From: Lujinxingia vulgaris
Lineage (GTDB): Bacteria > Myxococcota_A > Bradymonadia > Bradymonadales > Bradymonadaceae
NCBI RefSeq assembly: GCF_007997005.1
Contig: NZ_VOSL01000025.1
Span: 70,001-134,000, forward strand
DNA length: 64,000 nucleotides
Reading direction: 5' to 3'
Positions 1-9,221 of the stretch are shown in pieces (position 1 is the stretch's first letter; the number at the start of each line of letters is the position of its first letter). A model generated the notes under the pieces. It had not been told where the DNA came from and ran no database searches. It saw only the letters and a list, made by a program, of their open reading frames with translations. Both the position numbers and the translations under genes were made by a program.

Positions 1-125
1 GCCAGCGACCACGTCGGCCTCCTTGTTCAGCGTCGTCAGGTGGCGTGACTATGGCGAGGATGTAGGCTGAACGCAAGTGCAGTCTTTGTGGAAAAACTAA
101 GGTGGCAGCCCCGGTCGGGGCGCGC
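1..125. other. Window edge, no gene seen
   Basis: These bases lie beyond the terminator of the minus-strand lipoprotein gene. I see no start codon with a ribosome binding site and no recognisable protein fragment in any frame, so this is either intergenic or the edge of a neighbouring gene. Confidence 0.4.
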
Positions 126-164
126 AAAAAAGCCCGGGCCCTCACCGATGCGAGGGCCCGGGCT
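126..164 (-). terminator. Rho-independent terminator of the metallopeptidase-like lipoprotein gene
   Basis: A perfect 13-bp stem (131-143 pairs with 152-164, arm AGCCCGGGCCCTC) closes an 8-nt loop. On the minus strand it is followed by a T run (plus-strand A run 126-131). It lies about 40 bases past the stop codon at 206. Confidence 0.88.
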
Positions 165-205
165 GCGGTGGTCAGCGCCAAGACGTGCTCAGCGCTTCCT
201 TATGC

Positions 206-2992
206 TCACTCGAAGTAGCTGAGCATGTTGCCACCGGTGACCGCCGCGGTGGTGCCGGGCGGGGTGGTGCCGATCAGGCAGATGTTGCTGCCAAAGCTCA
301 CACCCACCGGGCAGGCGTACTTCGCGGTGAAGTAGAGCATGCCCTGCCAGATGAAGGGCTGGTGACCGGCGATGGGCTGGGCAATCTGGCAGTTGGCGCC
401 GTCAAACCAGCCGTCCGGGCAGACCCCGCCCGGGAGCGCGGTGGTGTAGAGGTGTCCCTGCCAGATGAAGGGAGAGACGCTCGGGTGGGGAGTGAGCACA
501 TGGCAGTTGGCGCCGTCGTAGTTGCCCACCGGGCAGATCGGCGTCTTCTCGGCGTACCAGACGCGTCCGCTGACCTGAACGTTGGCCGAGGCGGGAGCGG
601 GCGTCACCTCACAGTGGTTCGGGGCAATGGTGGCACCCTGAGGCTGGCCGTTGGCCATGATCGCCGGCTGACTGCAGCGCTTAAAGCAGCTCTGGCTCGG
701 GTTGCTCCCGTGGAGTGGGTTGAGGAAGGGCAGGCGCTGCGGGAGGAAGTAGGCGTGGGCTTCATTGATGGCGGCAAAGCGCTGCATGAAGTCCACAAGA
801 TCGTTGCCCTGAACGATGGAGAAGTGGCTGCCAAAGCCTTTGCTCGGGTCGGCCCGGAAGGCCCAGAGCAGATCCCAGAAGTCGTAGTCGGTCTTGCCCC
901 AGTAGCATTGCGAGGGGAGGTTGACCCAGGGCTGCACGTGGGCAATCGAGCCATTGCTCGTGAAGTTGCGGCGGTAGAAGTTGTCGGCGGTCAACAACTT
1001 CAGCCCGTGGGTGACGCCGTCATCCTGGCGGATCACGCGGTAGGGCGAGTCCAGAGGCGGCTCGCCTTCGGAGGCGCAGGTACCGTCGCTGTAGAGGCCG
1101 TGCATGCTCAGAGGGCTTGTGTAGTAGGAGCCTACACATTGCCCGGAGTTGAAGATCGAGCCGCAGAGAGCCTCGTGGGCGAAGTACTCGGCGAACCCTT
1201 CGAGGAAGGCGACGTTATCGTCTTCCTGGCAGTTGTGGGTGTCCCATCCGTCGATGAGGCTGGTGATGATGTTGGGGATGTTGCCGCTCTTATGTTTGTA
1301 GTGCCAGGTGTGGGCGATCTCGTGAATCACCGTCCTGAGCGACCAGGCATCTTCGGAGAGAAAGACCCCGTGGCCGGTGGGCAAGGGGTTGATCGGGGCG
1401 AGCACGTTGGCCGGGTTCGGAGGCGCGACGCCCACGTTGTTGAAGGGCACCGGGTAGTGGAACATCACCGGTCCGTTAAAACGCAGCCAGCTGTTCTGCG
1501 CGCCGGCGGCCTGATCGATGCGGCGCATCGAGTCAAACGCGACGGCCTGCTCGCGGCGCATGCTCTCACCGAGCGCGCCGGGCTGACCCGGGGCAAAGAG
1601 CAGGTTGCCGGCGTTGAAGCCCGAGGAGCTGTGCGAGTGCCAGCCGATCTCGCGGGCGATGGAGAAGCCCTGGCGGAAGATCCCGTCGAAGGAGAAGGTG
1701 TTCCAGGTGCCGAAGTGACCGTCGCGCAGGCGGTACTGAATGCGGGCGCGGCGGCTGGCACCGGCGAACATCCCGGTGAACGTGCGCGAGACGCTAAAGC
1801 AGCCCTGGGAGTTGGTGCGCGTGGGAGCCCAGGGGCGGTAGAAGAAGCCGTCGAGGCTGGTCGAGACGCGCACATCGATGTTGTGCAGCGGCTCCACCGT
1901 GGTGCTCTGCGAGAACTCCGCCTGGTTTTGGAACTTCAGGCACCCGGAGTAGGTCCAGGTCTTATCGGGGAAGAGCCAACCGAAGATCGGGGCGATGACG
2001 ATGCCGACGTCTTCGATGCCATCACCGGGGGCCTGCAGCGCGATGAGGGTCTCGGGGCTGAAGCCATCTTCGGGGGCCTGGACGCGCACCGTGTTTTCGC
2101 CGGTCTGCTCAAACTTAAGCGGCTTCTGGCTGCCGTCCTCCAGGATCATCACGGCGCCTTCCGGGCGTACCCGGCTGGCGGCCCACTTCAGGGTGACGGT
2201 GCCGCGATCTTCCTCGACGGACTCCACGCTGATGGTGCCAAAGACGCTGCGATCCTCGACGTAGTCGGTGATCAGCTCCGAGGGAGAGGCGTCTTCGTGC
2301 AGGGCGGGCATCGCGTCGAAGTTCGACGTGATGCAGCTGCTGTGCGCCTGAAGCATGCAGGCGACATCGCCGGAGGCGCATTCGCGCTCGGCCCCCTCAC
2401 AGCTCAGCGGCTCGTCGAGCACGGCCAGGGCGAAGACGTCGTCGCCGAGCGCTTCGAGGTCGGCGTCGGCGCTGCCTAGAAGCAGGAATCCCGCTGCAGG
2501 AAGATCACTGGCGAGGATGCGCAGCTCGGCCAGGCCTCCGTCGACCTCTTCGAGGGCGTAGGCGACCTCGTGGAGGCGGCCGGAGGTGTCGCGAAGCTTG
2601 AGCTGAATCTCGGCGCCGGCGGCGATCAGCAGGTGCAGATCGGGGCTGTTGGCGTGGCGGATGTAGACCGGCTCACGTGCGTCGGCGTAATCGATGATCG
2701 GCCCCTGGGTGACGAGCTGGACCGGGCCGCGCGTCGCATAGAGCGCCGCGAGCGCCTCGTTGAGCGAGCGGACGTCGGCCTGGGCCACCAGGCGGCTGAG
2801 CTCATCGAGGTTGCCGCGTTCGCCGATGCGAAGCGGGGCGGGCGCAGCGACCGCCTCCAGCGCTTGATCGGCTTGAGCCGGGGTGCTGCTCTCGTCGGGG
2901 GAGGTGTCTGTGGCGTCGCCACAGGCCATCGCCGTGCAGGCCAGGAGGCCTGCGGCGAGCAGGGCAGGTGAGCGCTTAAACAAGACATTCAT
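206..2992 (-). CDS. Secreted zinc-metallopeptidase-like lipoprotein with C-terminal Cys repeats
   Basis: This 928-residue protein starts with a lipoprotein signal: basic start, then LLAAGLLAC / TAMAC just before an Asp/Ser-rich linker. It is probably anchored in the envelope or exported. A HEIAH motif (His557, Glu558, His561), followed by GFAEYFAHE with Glu598 and Glu602, fits the HExxH...E arrangement of gluzincin-type zinc peptidases, so peptidase activity is likely but unproven. The last 100 residues hold three diverged copies of a motif of the form CPxGxxxGxNC, two of them separated by PFIWQGxLY, probably a small disulfide-rich binding module. An AAGGAG-type ribosome binding site lies 7 bases before the ATG, and a strong terminator follows. 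The middle region, about residues 60-480, is not recognised; it may contain Ig-like or beta-sandwich folds. The substrate is unknown. Confidence 0.8.
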   Translation of the reverse strand: MNVLFKRSPALLAAGLLACTAMACGDATDTSPDESSTPAQADQALEAVAAPAPLRIGERGNLDELSRLVAQADVRSLNEALAALYATRGPVQLVTQGPIIDYADAREPVYIRHANSPDLHLLIAAGAEIQLKLRDTSGRLHEVAYALEEVDGGLAELRILASDLPAAGFLLLGSADADLEALGDDVFALAVLDEPLSCEGAERECASGDVACMLQAHSSCITSNFDAMPALHEDASPSELITDYVEDRSVFGTISVESVEEDRGTVTLKWAASRVRPEGAVMILEDGSQKPLKFEQTGENTVRVQAPEDGFSPETLIALQAPGDGIEDVGIVIAPIFGWLFPDKTWTYSGCLKFQNQAEFSQSTTVEPLHNIDVRVSTSLDGFFYRPWAPTRTNSQGCFSVSRTFTGMFAGASRRARIQYRLRDGHFGTWNTFSFDGIFRQGFSIAREIGWHSHSSSGFNAGNLLFAPGQPGALGESMRREQAVAFDSMRRIDQAAGAQNSWLRFNGPVMFHYPVPFNNVGVAPPNPANVLAPINPLPTGHGVFLSEDAWSLRTVIHEIAHTWHYKHKSGNIPNIITSLIDGWDTHNCQEDDNVAFLEGFAEYFAHEALCGSIFNSGQCVGSYYTSPLSMHGLYSDGTCASEGEPPLDSPYRVIRQDDGVTHGLKLLTADNFYRRNFTSNGSIAHVQPWVNLPSQCYWGKTDYDFWDLLWAFRADPSKGFGSHFSIVQGNDLVDFMQRFAAINEAHAYFLPQRLPFLNPLHGSNPSQSCFKRCSQPAIMANGQPQGATIAPNHCEVTPAPASANVQVSGRVWYAEKTPICPVGNYDGANCHVLTPHPSVSPFIWQGHLYTTALPGGVCPDGWFDGANCQIAQPIAGHQPFIWQGMLYFTAKYACPVGVSFGSNICLIGTTPPGTTAAVTGGNMLSYFE

Positions 2993-3419
2993 ACAGTTGC
3001 TCCTTCTGCGGTATGCAGATGTTGTGCACCGGCGCCCCGGGCATGGCTCCGCCAGGGCCTGTTACGGAGCGTAACGGCGAAAGAGGAGCACGGCCCTCGC
3101 GGCGACTATCGCCGCGTGGCGCGGTGGTGCGTGATGTGGGAGCAGAGAAGCTTATCTGAGGGGGGGAGTGCAAAAGGTTTTGAAAAAGAGTGCAATTCTA
3201 AGGGTTTAGTCGGGGTGGGGTTTAGAGTCCTAACCGGTGGGTAAGTGTACTCCACCGCGTCCTCCGACCTGTCGCAAAGCACCCGTCCCGACCTGAGGTT
3301 GTCGAGCCGGGGATACCGACACCGGCCGAAACGGGTGTGCTGAAGGGCGCCGTCCGGGGGGCGAGGGGGGGCGGCTGGCGATATGGGACCCGACATCGCC
3401 AGGGAGGCGCCTCTCGAAC
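2993..3419. other. 427-bp intergenic region upstream of the lipoprotein gene
   Basis: This gap lies between the start of the lipoprotein gene and the stop of the P-type ATPase gene, both on the minus strand. The part around 3150-3240 is clearly more AT-rich than its surroundings and probably carries the lipoprotein promoter, but no pair of -35 and -10 boxes is convincing. A short open frame at 3106-3423 has no coding character. No terminator hairpin with a T run was found after the ATPase gene. Confidence 0.5.
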
Positions 3420-5285
3420 TCATCTCTCGGTATGAATGTCGGAGAGCGGCCCGCCCTGGCGGGAGGTGCGCAGGGCGTTGATCACTGCGAGCAGATCGAT
3501 GCCCTCCTGGGCCAGGGCGCCGGCGATGGGGGGAAGCATGCCGAAAGCGGCAAAGCCCATGCCGATCATGCTCAGGGCGATGCCGCCTACCGCGCTCTGC
3601 AGGGCGACGCGCCGCATGCGCGCGGAGATGTGCAGCAGCTCGTCGAGGTGGGTGAGGGTGGGCTCCAGCAGCACCGCGCCAGCAGCTTCCGAGGTGACCT
3701 CGTGGGCCTGGCCGAAGGCAACACCGACGGTGGCGGTGGCCATCGCCGGTGCGTCGTTGACGCCGTCGCCCACAAAGAGGGTCTGCGCGGTCTCGCTCTC
3801 CTTTCGCACAATCTCGACTTTGTCTTCAGGGCTCTGCTCGGCGTAGGTGCGCTCGATGCCCATGAGGTTGGCCAGATAGGTAACTTCGCGCTCACGATCG
3901 CCGCTGACCAGGAGAACCTCGTTGAAGCCATGGCGAGGTTTGAGATGCTGAATAAAGGGGCGACCGTCGTCTCGGGGGGCGTCGTGAAAGCGCAGCGTGG
4001 CCTGGTAGCGGTCGTCGACCAGGACGACGCACTCCAGTCCGGACTCCACCGGCGGGATGAGGTGGAGGTCGGGATGGTTGTGTTTTGCGAGCTTGCTGCG
4101 GCTCGTGACAACAACTTCGCGGCCCTCGACCCTGCCGGTGAGGCCCTGGCCGGGAGGTTCGCTGACCTCGGAGGCGGAGTGTGGCGCGAGGCCACGGGCC
4201 TTGCTGGCGCGGATGATGGCGTCGGCCAGAGGGTGCCGGGAGTAATGCTCCAATGAGGCTGTCAGCGCGATCACATCGTCCTCATTGAGTTCGCCGCGCA
4301 CCACAACCTCGGTGAGCTCGGGCTCGCCCACGGTCAGCGTGCCGGTCTTGTCGATGATGAGCGTGGAGCAGCGTGAGGCACGCTCGAGCACGCGGGGATC
4401 TTTGATGATGATGCCGCGTTTGGCGGCCAGCGAGATCGAGCCGATCAGCGCCACCGGGATGCCGATGAGCAGCGGGCAGGGAGTGGCCACGATGACCACC
4501 GCCAGAAAACGGACCGGATCGCCGCTCAAGGCCCAGGCGGCAAGGCCCATCGCCACGGCCAGCGGGGTGTAAAAGGCGCCGAGCTGGTCGGCCAGGCGGC
4601 GAAGGCGAGGGCGGCGCTGTTCGGATTCTTGCATCACCTGCATGATGCGGGCGTAGCGAGAGTCTTCGGGAAGTCGGGTGGCGCGGATGGTCAGCGCGTG
4701 TTCACCGTTAATCGCCCCGGAGATCACCGCCGCCCCGGGAGCCTTTGAGATCATGTAAGGTTCGCCGGTGAGAAAGGATTCGTCCATCGCGCCGTGTCCC
4801 TCCACGACCTCGCCATCGGTGGGGCCGGGCTCGTGGGGAAGGATGGCCAGAAGATCGCCCACGGCGATGTCGTTGAGCTCGATGTCGACCATGGTGCCGC
4901 CCTCGAGCCGATGCGCGAGGTTGGGCATGCGCGCGGCCAGGGCTTCCAGGACGGATGAGGCGCGCCCGGCGGCGTAGCGCTCCAGCGCCTCACCACCCGA
5001 GAGCATCAGCACGACGATGCTGCCCGCCAGGTATTCGCCGAGCAGCACCGAGGTGACGATGGAGATGCCGGCCAGCCAGTCCGCCCCGAAGTTGAGGCGG
5101 CGAAGTTGCTTGAGCAGCTCCCAGATGAGCGGGATGCCCCCCAGGGTCAGGGCAGCGAAGAGGGGCCAGTCCTGCATTGATGCGGGACCGGGGCCGAAGC
5201 GCAAGAGCAGGTGAGTGAGGATCGCCAGCACGGTGAAGATGGCGATGATGCTTTCCTGGCTGAGCCAGCTACGTCGAAATGTCAC
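3420..5285 (-). CDS. Heavy-metal translocating P1B-type ATPase, no HMA domain
   Basis: This is a 621-residue inner-membrane pump that should couple ATP hydrolysis to export of a transition metal. Visible motifs are the phosphorylation site DKTGTLT (Asp312), TGEP in the actuator domain, the P1B-specific RHP in the nucleotide-binding domain, GDGVNDAPA, and a transmembrane metal motif TPCP (residues 268-271, Cys270). P1B pumps usually have CPC, SPC or TPC here. The C-terminal membrane pair ends in DLLAVINALR, typical of P1B enzymes. There is no N-terminal CxxC metal-binding domain; the protein begins directly with membrane helices. The TPC form leaves the ion uncertain. No metal-responsive regulator is adjacent. 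Confidence 0.93.
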   Translation of the reverse strand: MTFRRSWLSQESIIAIFTVLAILTHLLLRFGPGPASMQDWPLFAALTLGGIPLIWELLKQLRRLNFGADWLAGISIVTSVLLGEYLAGSIVVLMLSGGEALERYAAGRASSVLEALAARMPNLAHRLEGGTMVDIELNDIAVGDLLAILPHEPGPTDGEVVEGHGAMDESFLTGEPYMISKAPGAAVISGAINGEHALTIRATRLPEDSRYARIMQVMQESEQRRPRLRRLADQLGAFYTPLAVAMGLAAWALSGDPVRFLAVVIVATPCPLLIGIPVALIGSISLAAKRGIIIKDPRVLERASRCSTLIIDKTGTLTVGEPELTEVVVRGELNEDDVIALTASLEHYSRHPLADAIIRASKARGLAPHSASEVSEPPGQGLTGRVEGREVVVTSRSKLAKHNHPDLHLIPPVESGLECVVLVDDRYQATLRFHDAPRDDGRPFIQHLKPRHGFNEVLLVSGDREREVTYLANLMGIERTYAEQSPEDKVEIVRKESETAQTLFVGDGVNDAPAMATATVGVAFGQAHEVTSEAAGAVLLEPTLTHLDELLHISARMRRVALQSAVGGIALSMIGMGFAAFGMLPPIAGALAQEGIDLLAVINALRTSRQGGPLSDIHTER

Positions 5286-5420
5286 GCGAGACTCCCGGAC
5301 AGGTCATCAGAATGTCGTGCCGGTAGTAAGCTCAGGGCCTTTACAGGCCAGAGCAGATCCGTAGCGTGGCACCTGCCGCAGAGACGGCGTCCCGATCACG
5401 CGCTCCACCCGGAGGTTTTG

Positions 5421-5801
5421 ATGAAGGTGTTAGGTATTCGCTATTGCACGGTGAGCCCGGAGGCCCGCGCGCTCGCTGAGTTTCTGGGAAAGTTGGGGCT
5501 TCCCGAGCGTGAGATGGAGCGGCCCGAGGGGCTCGACCCCGACGTGTTTATGGGGGCGGTGTTTCCAGCTGGCGAGAGCTGGGTGGAGATCTGGGAAGAG
5601 GGCAAGGGGATGCCGGCGGGCACGATGCTGCAGGTGGTGGTTGATGATGCCGACGCCTTCGCCGAACACGCCCGGGCCAACGGGCTCTCCCCCAGAGGGC
5701 CGATGGATATGCACGGAGAGCGCATCTATTTTGCAAAAGGCCCCGGGGGCTTGCAGGTCTCGTTTCAGTCGAAGCTCCCCGGGGCGGAGGGCGAGGCTTA
5801 G
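5421..5801 (+). CDS. VOC (glyoxalase/bleomycin-resistance) superfamily protein
   Basis: This 126-residue protein has the size and beta-alpha-beta-beta-beta pattern of a single VOC module, ending in GPGGLQVSF, a typical last strand. The start at 5421 is chosen because GGAGG sits 6 bases before this ATG; the frame stays open further upstream but without a site. The C-terminal Glu usually found as a metal ligand in glyoxalase-type members is not evident (LQVSF), so a catalytic role is uncertain. The gene converges on the carbonic anhydrase gene and their ends overlap by 4 bases. Confidence 0.75.
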   Translation: MKVLGIRYCTVSPEARALAEFLGKLGLPEREMERPEGLDPDVFMGAVFPAGESWVEIWEEGKGMPAGTMLQVVVDDADAFAEHARANGLSPRGPMDMHGERIYFAKGPGGLQVSFQSKLPGAEGEA

Positions 5802-6451
5802 GCTCGATCGCCGGGCGTCAGGCTGTAGATCTCGCGAACCTCGCTGAGGAGGTCCTCGAAGTTGATGTTGAGGTCTTTGAGCAGGCCACTCGAGAGGTCG
5901 TAGACCCAGCCGTGGACGGTGGGGGCGCCGCGCTCCAGGAAGTTGCGCTGAACCTCGGCGGTCTTGATGACGTTGAGGCATTGCTCGCGCACGTTGAGCT
6001 CGACCAGGCGGCGGTAGCGTTGCTCCTGGTCTTCAATGGCGTCGAGCTCTTTGCGGTGGAGGCGGTAGACGTCGCGGATCTCGCGCAGCCAGCCGTTGAG
6101 CACGCCCAGGTCTCTGGACTGCATGGCGGCCATCACCCCGCCGCAGCCGTAATGACCGCAGACCACCACGTGTTTTACTTTGAGGTGGTCGACGGCGTAG
6201 TTGATGGTCGAGGCGACGTTGAGGTCGGTGTTGACCACCAGGTTGGCGACGTTGCGTGTCACAAAGACCTCGCCGGGCTCCACCCCCATGATGGTGGAGG
6301 CGGGCACGCGGCTGTCGGCGCAGCCGATAAAGAGGAAGTCGGGGTTCTGCTCCCGGGCCAGCTTCTCAAAGAAGGTGGGATCTTCGGCGTTGCGTTCTTC
6401 GACCCAGCGGCGGTTCAACTCAAAGATGCGCTGGTACGTCTCATCGCTCAT
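5798..6451 (-). CDS. can: Beta-class carbonic anhydrase
   Basis: This 217-residue cytoplasmic zinc enzyme interconverts CO2 and bicarbonate. The family signature is complete: CADSRVP (Cys44, Asp46, Arg48) and CGHYGCGG (His100, Cys103), giving the Cys-His-Cys zinc site and the Asp-Arg catalytic pair. The length matches the E. coli Can type. It is preceded on the same strand by a PhnB-like VOC gene, with a gap of about 30 bases, so the two may be co-transcribed. Its role is probably bicarbonate supply for carboxylases. Confidence 0.96.
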   Translation of the reverse strand: MSDETYQRIFELNRRWVEERNAEDPTFFEKLAREQNPDFLFIGCADSRVPASTIMGVEPGEVFVTRNVANLVVNTDLNVASTINYAVDHLKVKHVVVCGHYGCGGVMAAMQSRDLGVLNGWLREIRDVYRLHRKELDAIEDQEQRYRRLVELNVREQCLNVIKTAEVQRNFLERGAPTVHGWVYDLSSGLLKDLNINFEDLLSEVREIYSLTPGDRA

Positions 6452-6483
6452 GTCATCACTCCAGTCAGGGGGTTAAAGCATCA

Positions 6484-6879
6484 TCAAGTCAGGCTGACTT
6501 GCCAGGAGACGCCAAAGCGGTCGTTGCACCAGCCGAAGCGCTCGCTGAAGGGGTAGGCATCCAGGGGCATCATCACAGCGCCGCCTTCGCTGAGCGCGGT
6601 GAAGATGCGATCGACCTCCTCGACGCTCTCGCAGCGCACAAAGAAGGAGACCGAGGGCGTGAACGAGAAGCTGTGCACATCGGGGCTGTCGGTGAAGAGC
6701 AACGTCTGGTTTTGCAGACGAAGCTCGGCCTGCATGATCTGGCCTTCCATCTCGGGGTTGGAAGCGTCGTAGCGATCGACGCGCACAAGCTCGGCGTCGT
6801 CGAAGATGGAAGTGTAGAGGTCGACGGCCTCGCTGGCCTTTCCGATGAACATCAGGGAGGGGGTCAGGGTGGTCGACAT
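6484..6879 (-). CDS. PhnB-like VOC superfamily protein
   Basis: This 131-residue protein belongs to the PhnB / 3-demethylubiquinone-methyltransferase-like branch of the VOC superfamily. It has the typical start TPSLMFIGKASEAVDLYTSIF, later a FFVRCESVEEVDRIFTAL helix, and ends with FGWCNDRFGVSWQV. Members of this branch are mostly of unknown function despite the historical methyltransferase name. It sits directly upstream of the carbonic anhydrase gene on the same strand, about 30 bases away, so shared transcription is likely. The ATG at 6879 has only a weak ribosome binding site. Confidence 0.85.
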   Translation of the reverse strand: MSTTLTPSLMFIGKASEAVDLYTSIFDDAELVRVDRYDASNPEMEGQIMQAELRLQNQTLLFTDSPDVHSFSFTPSVSFFVRCESVEEVDRIFTALSEGGAVMMPLDAYPFSERFGWCNDRFGVSWQVSLT

Positions 6880-7047
6880 GCGCGCGCTCCTCGTGGCGTC
6901 GTGGAGGTAAGGGGCGGCGCGCCGACGGGTGGCGGCGGCATCGCCCGACGAAAGGTTTGCGCCGAGACTATACGCGCGGGCCGGTGGTCGTCGAGCCGCG
7001 CGTATCGAGGGTCGCCACCCTGGATGTGGGGCGAGTGCCGGGGGGGC

Positions 7048-8217
7048 TCAGGGGCGCATCACGACCTTGACGCACTCATCCTGTTTGTCACGGAAGGTTC
7101 GGTAGGCTTCGGGGCCGTCTTCCAGGGTGAGGCGGTGGGTGATGAGGAAGGAGGGATCGATCTCGTTTTTCTCGATCCTGGCCAGCAGAGGTTTGAGGTA
7201 GCGATGCACGTGGGTCTGGCCCATCTTGAAGGTGAGGCCCTTGCTGAAGGCAGCGCCGATGGGGAGCTTGTCGATGATGCCCCCGAAGACGCCGGGGATG
7301 ACCAGGGTGCCGCCTTTGGCGCAGGCCATGATGGCCTCTCGGAGCGCGTGGGGGCGTCCGGTCTCCAGGCGCAGGGTCTGTTTGGCCTTGTCGTAATAGT
7401 CCATCAGTCCGGTGCCGTGGGCCTCCATGCCGACGGCTTCGATGCAGGTCTGGGGGCCGCGGCCGTCGGTCATCTCTTTGAGGGCTTCAAGGATGGGGTC
7501 GTCAGTGAAGTTGAGGACCTCGGCGCCGGCCTGGTGGCGCGCCATGGCCAGGCGCTCGGGCACGTGGTCGATGGCGATGACCTTTTCGGCACCGAGCATA
7601 TACGCGCTCTTGATGGCGAAGAGTCCCACGGGACCGCAGCCCCACACCGCCACGGTGCTGCCCGGCTCAATGTTGGCCACATCGACCGCCTGGTAGCCGG
7701 TGGGGAAGATGTCGGAGAGGAAGAGGACGTCTTCATCACTCAAGGTGTCGGGGACTTTGATAGGACCGACATCGGCAAAGGGCACGCGCACGTACTCGGC
7801 CTGCCCGCCGGCGTAGCCGCCGTAGAGATGGGAGTAGCCAAAGATGCCCGCCGGGGAGTGGCCGAAGGCGCGCTCGGCCATCCAGGCGTTGGGGTTGGAG
7901 TTGTCGCAGAGGGCGAACGCGTCGGTGTGGCAGTGGTGGCAGTGGCCGCAGGCGATGGGGAAGGGGACGACCACGCGATCGCCGACGTTGAGGTTCTGCA
8001 CCTCGGGGCCGACCTCGACGACCTTGCCCATGAACTCGTGGCCCAGGATGTCGCCGGATTCCATGGTGGGTATGTAGCCGTCGTAGAGGTGCAGGTCGGA
8101 GCCGCAGATGGCGGTGAGGCTGACCTCGATGATGGCATCGTGGGGGTTGAGGATCGTGGGATCGGGGACGTCCTGGAGGCGGACGTCTTCTTTTCCAAAC
8201 CAGCAAAGCGCGCGCAT
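7048..8217 (-). CDS. Zinc-dependent alcohol dehydrogenase (MDR family, FdhA/Tdh-like)
   Basis: This 389-residue protein is a medium-chain dehydrogenase/reductase. The catalytic zinc site begins with Cys38 in the CGSDLH motif and continues with GHE. A four-cysteine structural zinc lobe follows (CGHCHHC plus a fourth Cys eight residues on). The Rossmann motif is WGCGPVG. The long insert between the zinc lobe and the nucleotide fold resembles glutathione-independent formaldehyde dehydrogenase and related polyol dehydrogenases. The substrate cannot be set from sequence. It appears monocistronic. Confidence 0.92.
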   Translation of the reverse strand: MRALCWFGKEDVRLQDVPDPTILNPHDAIIEVSLTAICGSDLHLYDGYIPTMESGDILGHEFMGKVVEVGPEVQNLNVGDRVVVPFPIACGHCHHCHTDAFALCDNSNPNAWMAERAFGHSPAGIFGYSHLYGGYAGGQAEYVRVPFADVGPIKVPDTLSDEDVLFLSDIFPTGYQAVDVANIEPGSTVAVWGCGPVGLFAIKSAYMLGAEKVIAIDHVPERLAMARHQAGAEVLNFTDDPILEALKEMTDGRGPQTCIEAVGMEAHGTGLMDYYDKAKQTLRLETGRPHALREAIMACAKGGTLVIPGVFGGIIDKLPIGAAFSKGLTFKMGQTHVHRYLKPLLARIEKNEIDPSFLITHRLTLEDGPEAYRTFRDKQDECVKVVMRP

Positions 8218-8282
8218 AGGGGCTCCGTGGCAAAGGTATAAGCGTCAGAGTATGCCGGGGTGAGGGGTGTTACCCGGGAGAT

Positions 8283-9077
8283 TCAGCGGTTGGTGAGCAT
8301 GCTCAACCCCTGCTCGCGGTTCTGCGTGCCGCCGTAGGGTTGGCCGCGTACCGTGGCGACTTCTCCGGCTTCGGCCAGCTGCTTGAAGGCGCGCAGCTCC
8401 TCACGCAGGATCTGCTCGGGGATGGCCTTGAAGAAGCGCTCAATGGAGGCGCCAAACTCTCCTCCGGGCGGCTGATAGCGAAGGCGCAGGTGGACGCGGG
8501 TCTGCCCGTCATCGAGCTTAAAGAAGCTCACCACCCCGGAGCTTACGAGCTCCGAGCCCTCCAGTGAGCGCCAGGCGATGAGCTCGTTTTTGTGGTCTTC
8601 GGTGATCTCGGCGTTCCAGCACAGCTCCAGATCGCCGGGCACCTCGGCCACCCAGCGGGTGAGGCGTTCGCCGAGGTGCTCGACGCGTTTGATGTGGCGA
8701 AAAAAGCGCGGGATCTGCACCGGGTCGCGCCACATCTGATAGAGCTCGGAGGCGGGGCGAGCGATGGTGGTGGCGATGTCGATCTCCACCGGCTCGGTGG
8801 CGGCGGTGTTGGCCAGGAGGCGTTTGAAGCCTTTGTCGAAGCCGGGCTTGAGGCCGTTGTAGATCAGGCCGGCGCCGGCGGCGGCGACGAAGATCTGTTT
8901 GACGCCGTGCTGGCGGGCAAAAGCCCAGGTGGCCAGGGCCGCCCCCAGGCCGATCGACGGCCACCCCAGCTCCTGAAGTCCGGGCTCGGTGTCGGGGGCG
9001 GCGGTGCGCTTGAGAGCGCGCTCCTCCTCCTCGATCATCGGTGTGTGTTGGGCGTGGTGGATCGATGTTTGCGCCAT
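8283..9077 (-). CDS. Membrane-anchored SRPBCC (cyclase/dehydrase-type) protein
   Basis: This 264-residue protein has an N-terminal part with two short hydrophobic stretches (about residues 43-52 and 62-74; GLGAALATWAF and IFVAAAGAGLIYNGL). A START/SRPBCC lipid-binding fold follows from about residue 95, with TIARPASELYQMWRD and the closing AIERFFKAIPEQILREEL-like helix. This DUF2892-plus-cyclase/dehydrase layout is common in stress-related bacterial proteins. The ligand is unknown. It is a single gene, downstream of the divergent stretch around 9080-9220. Confidence 0.8.
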   Translation of the reverse strand: MAQTSIHHAQHTPMIEEEERALKRTAAPDTEPGLQELGWPSIGLGAALATWAFARQHGVKQIFVAAAGAGLIYNGLKPGFDKGFKRLLANTAATEPVEIDIATTIARPASELYQMWRDPVQIPRFFRHIKRVEHLGERLTRWVAEVPGDLELCWNAEITEDHKNELIAWRSLEGSELVSSGVVSFFKLDDGQTRVHLRLRYQPPGGEFGASIERFFKAIPEQILREELRAFKQLAEAGEVATVRGQPYGGTQNREQGLSMLTNR

Positions 9078-9221
9078 AGGAGTCTCCCCGGAGCCGAAGT
9101 CCGTCAGTGGCCGGCGCCCTCAAGGGCGGCCAGCCGACCAGGTGTCGGGTGGTCCTATGAAAGTTAGAAGCAAAGCGCGCATCCCCAAGCACTTTCGACG
9201 CCAGCGCGGAGGTGAGTGCGG

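Noticed and set aside
185-2479. 764-residue plus-strand open frame
   Set aside because: It is antisense to the metallopeptidase-like gene, has no ribosome binding site and has the Ala/Gly/Val/Arg bias of GC-rich shadow frames.
3106-3423. 105-residue minus-strand open frame upstream of the lipoprotein gene
   Set aside because: Low-complexity, basic and proline-rich sequence with no ribosome binding site; overlaps the end of the ATPase gene.
6452-6483. Terminator between the VOC and carbonic anhydrase genes
   Set aside because: No stable hairpin or T run; the two minus-strand genes are more likely co-transcribed.
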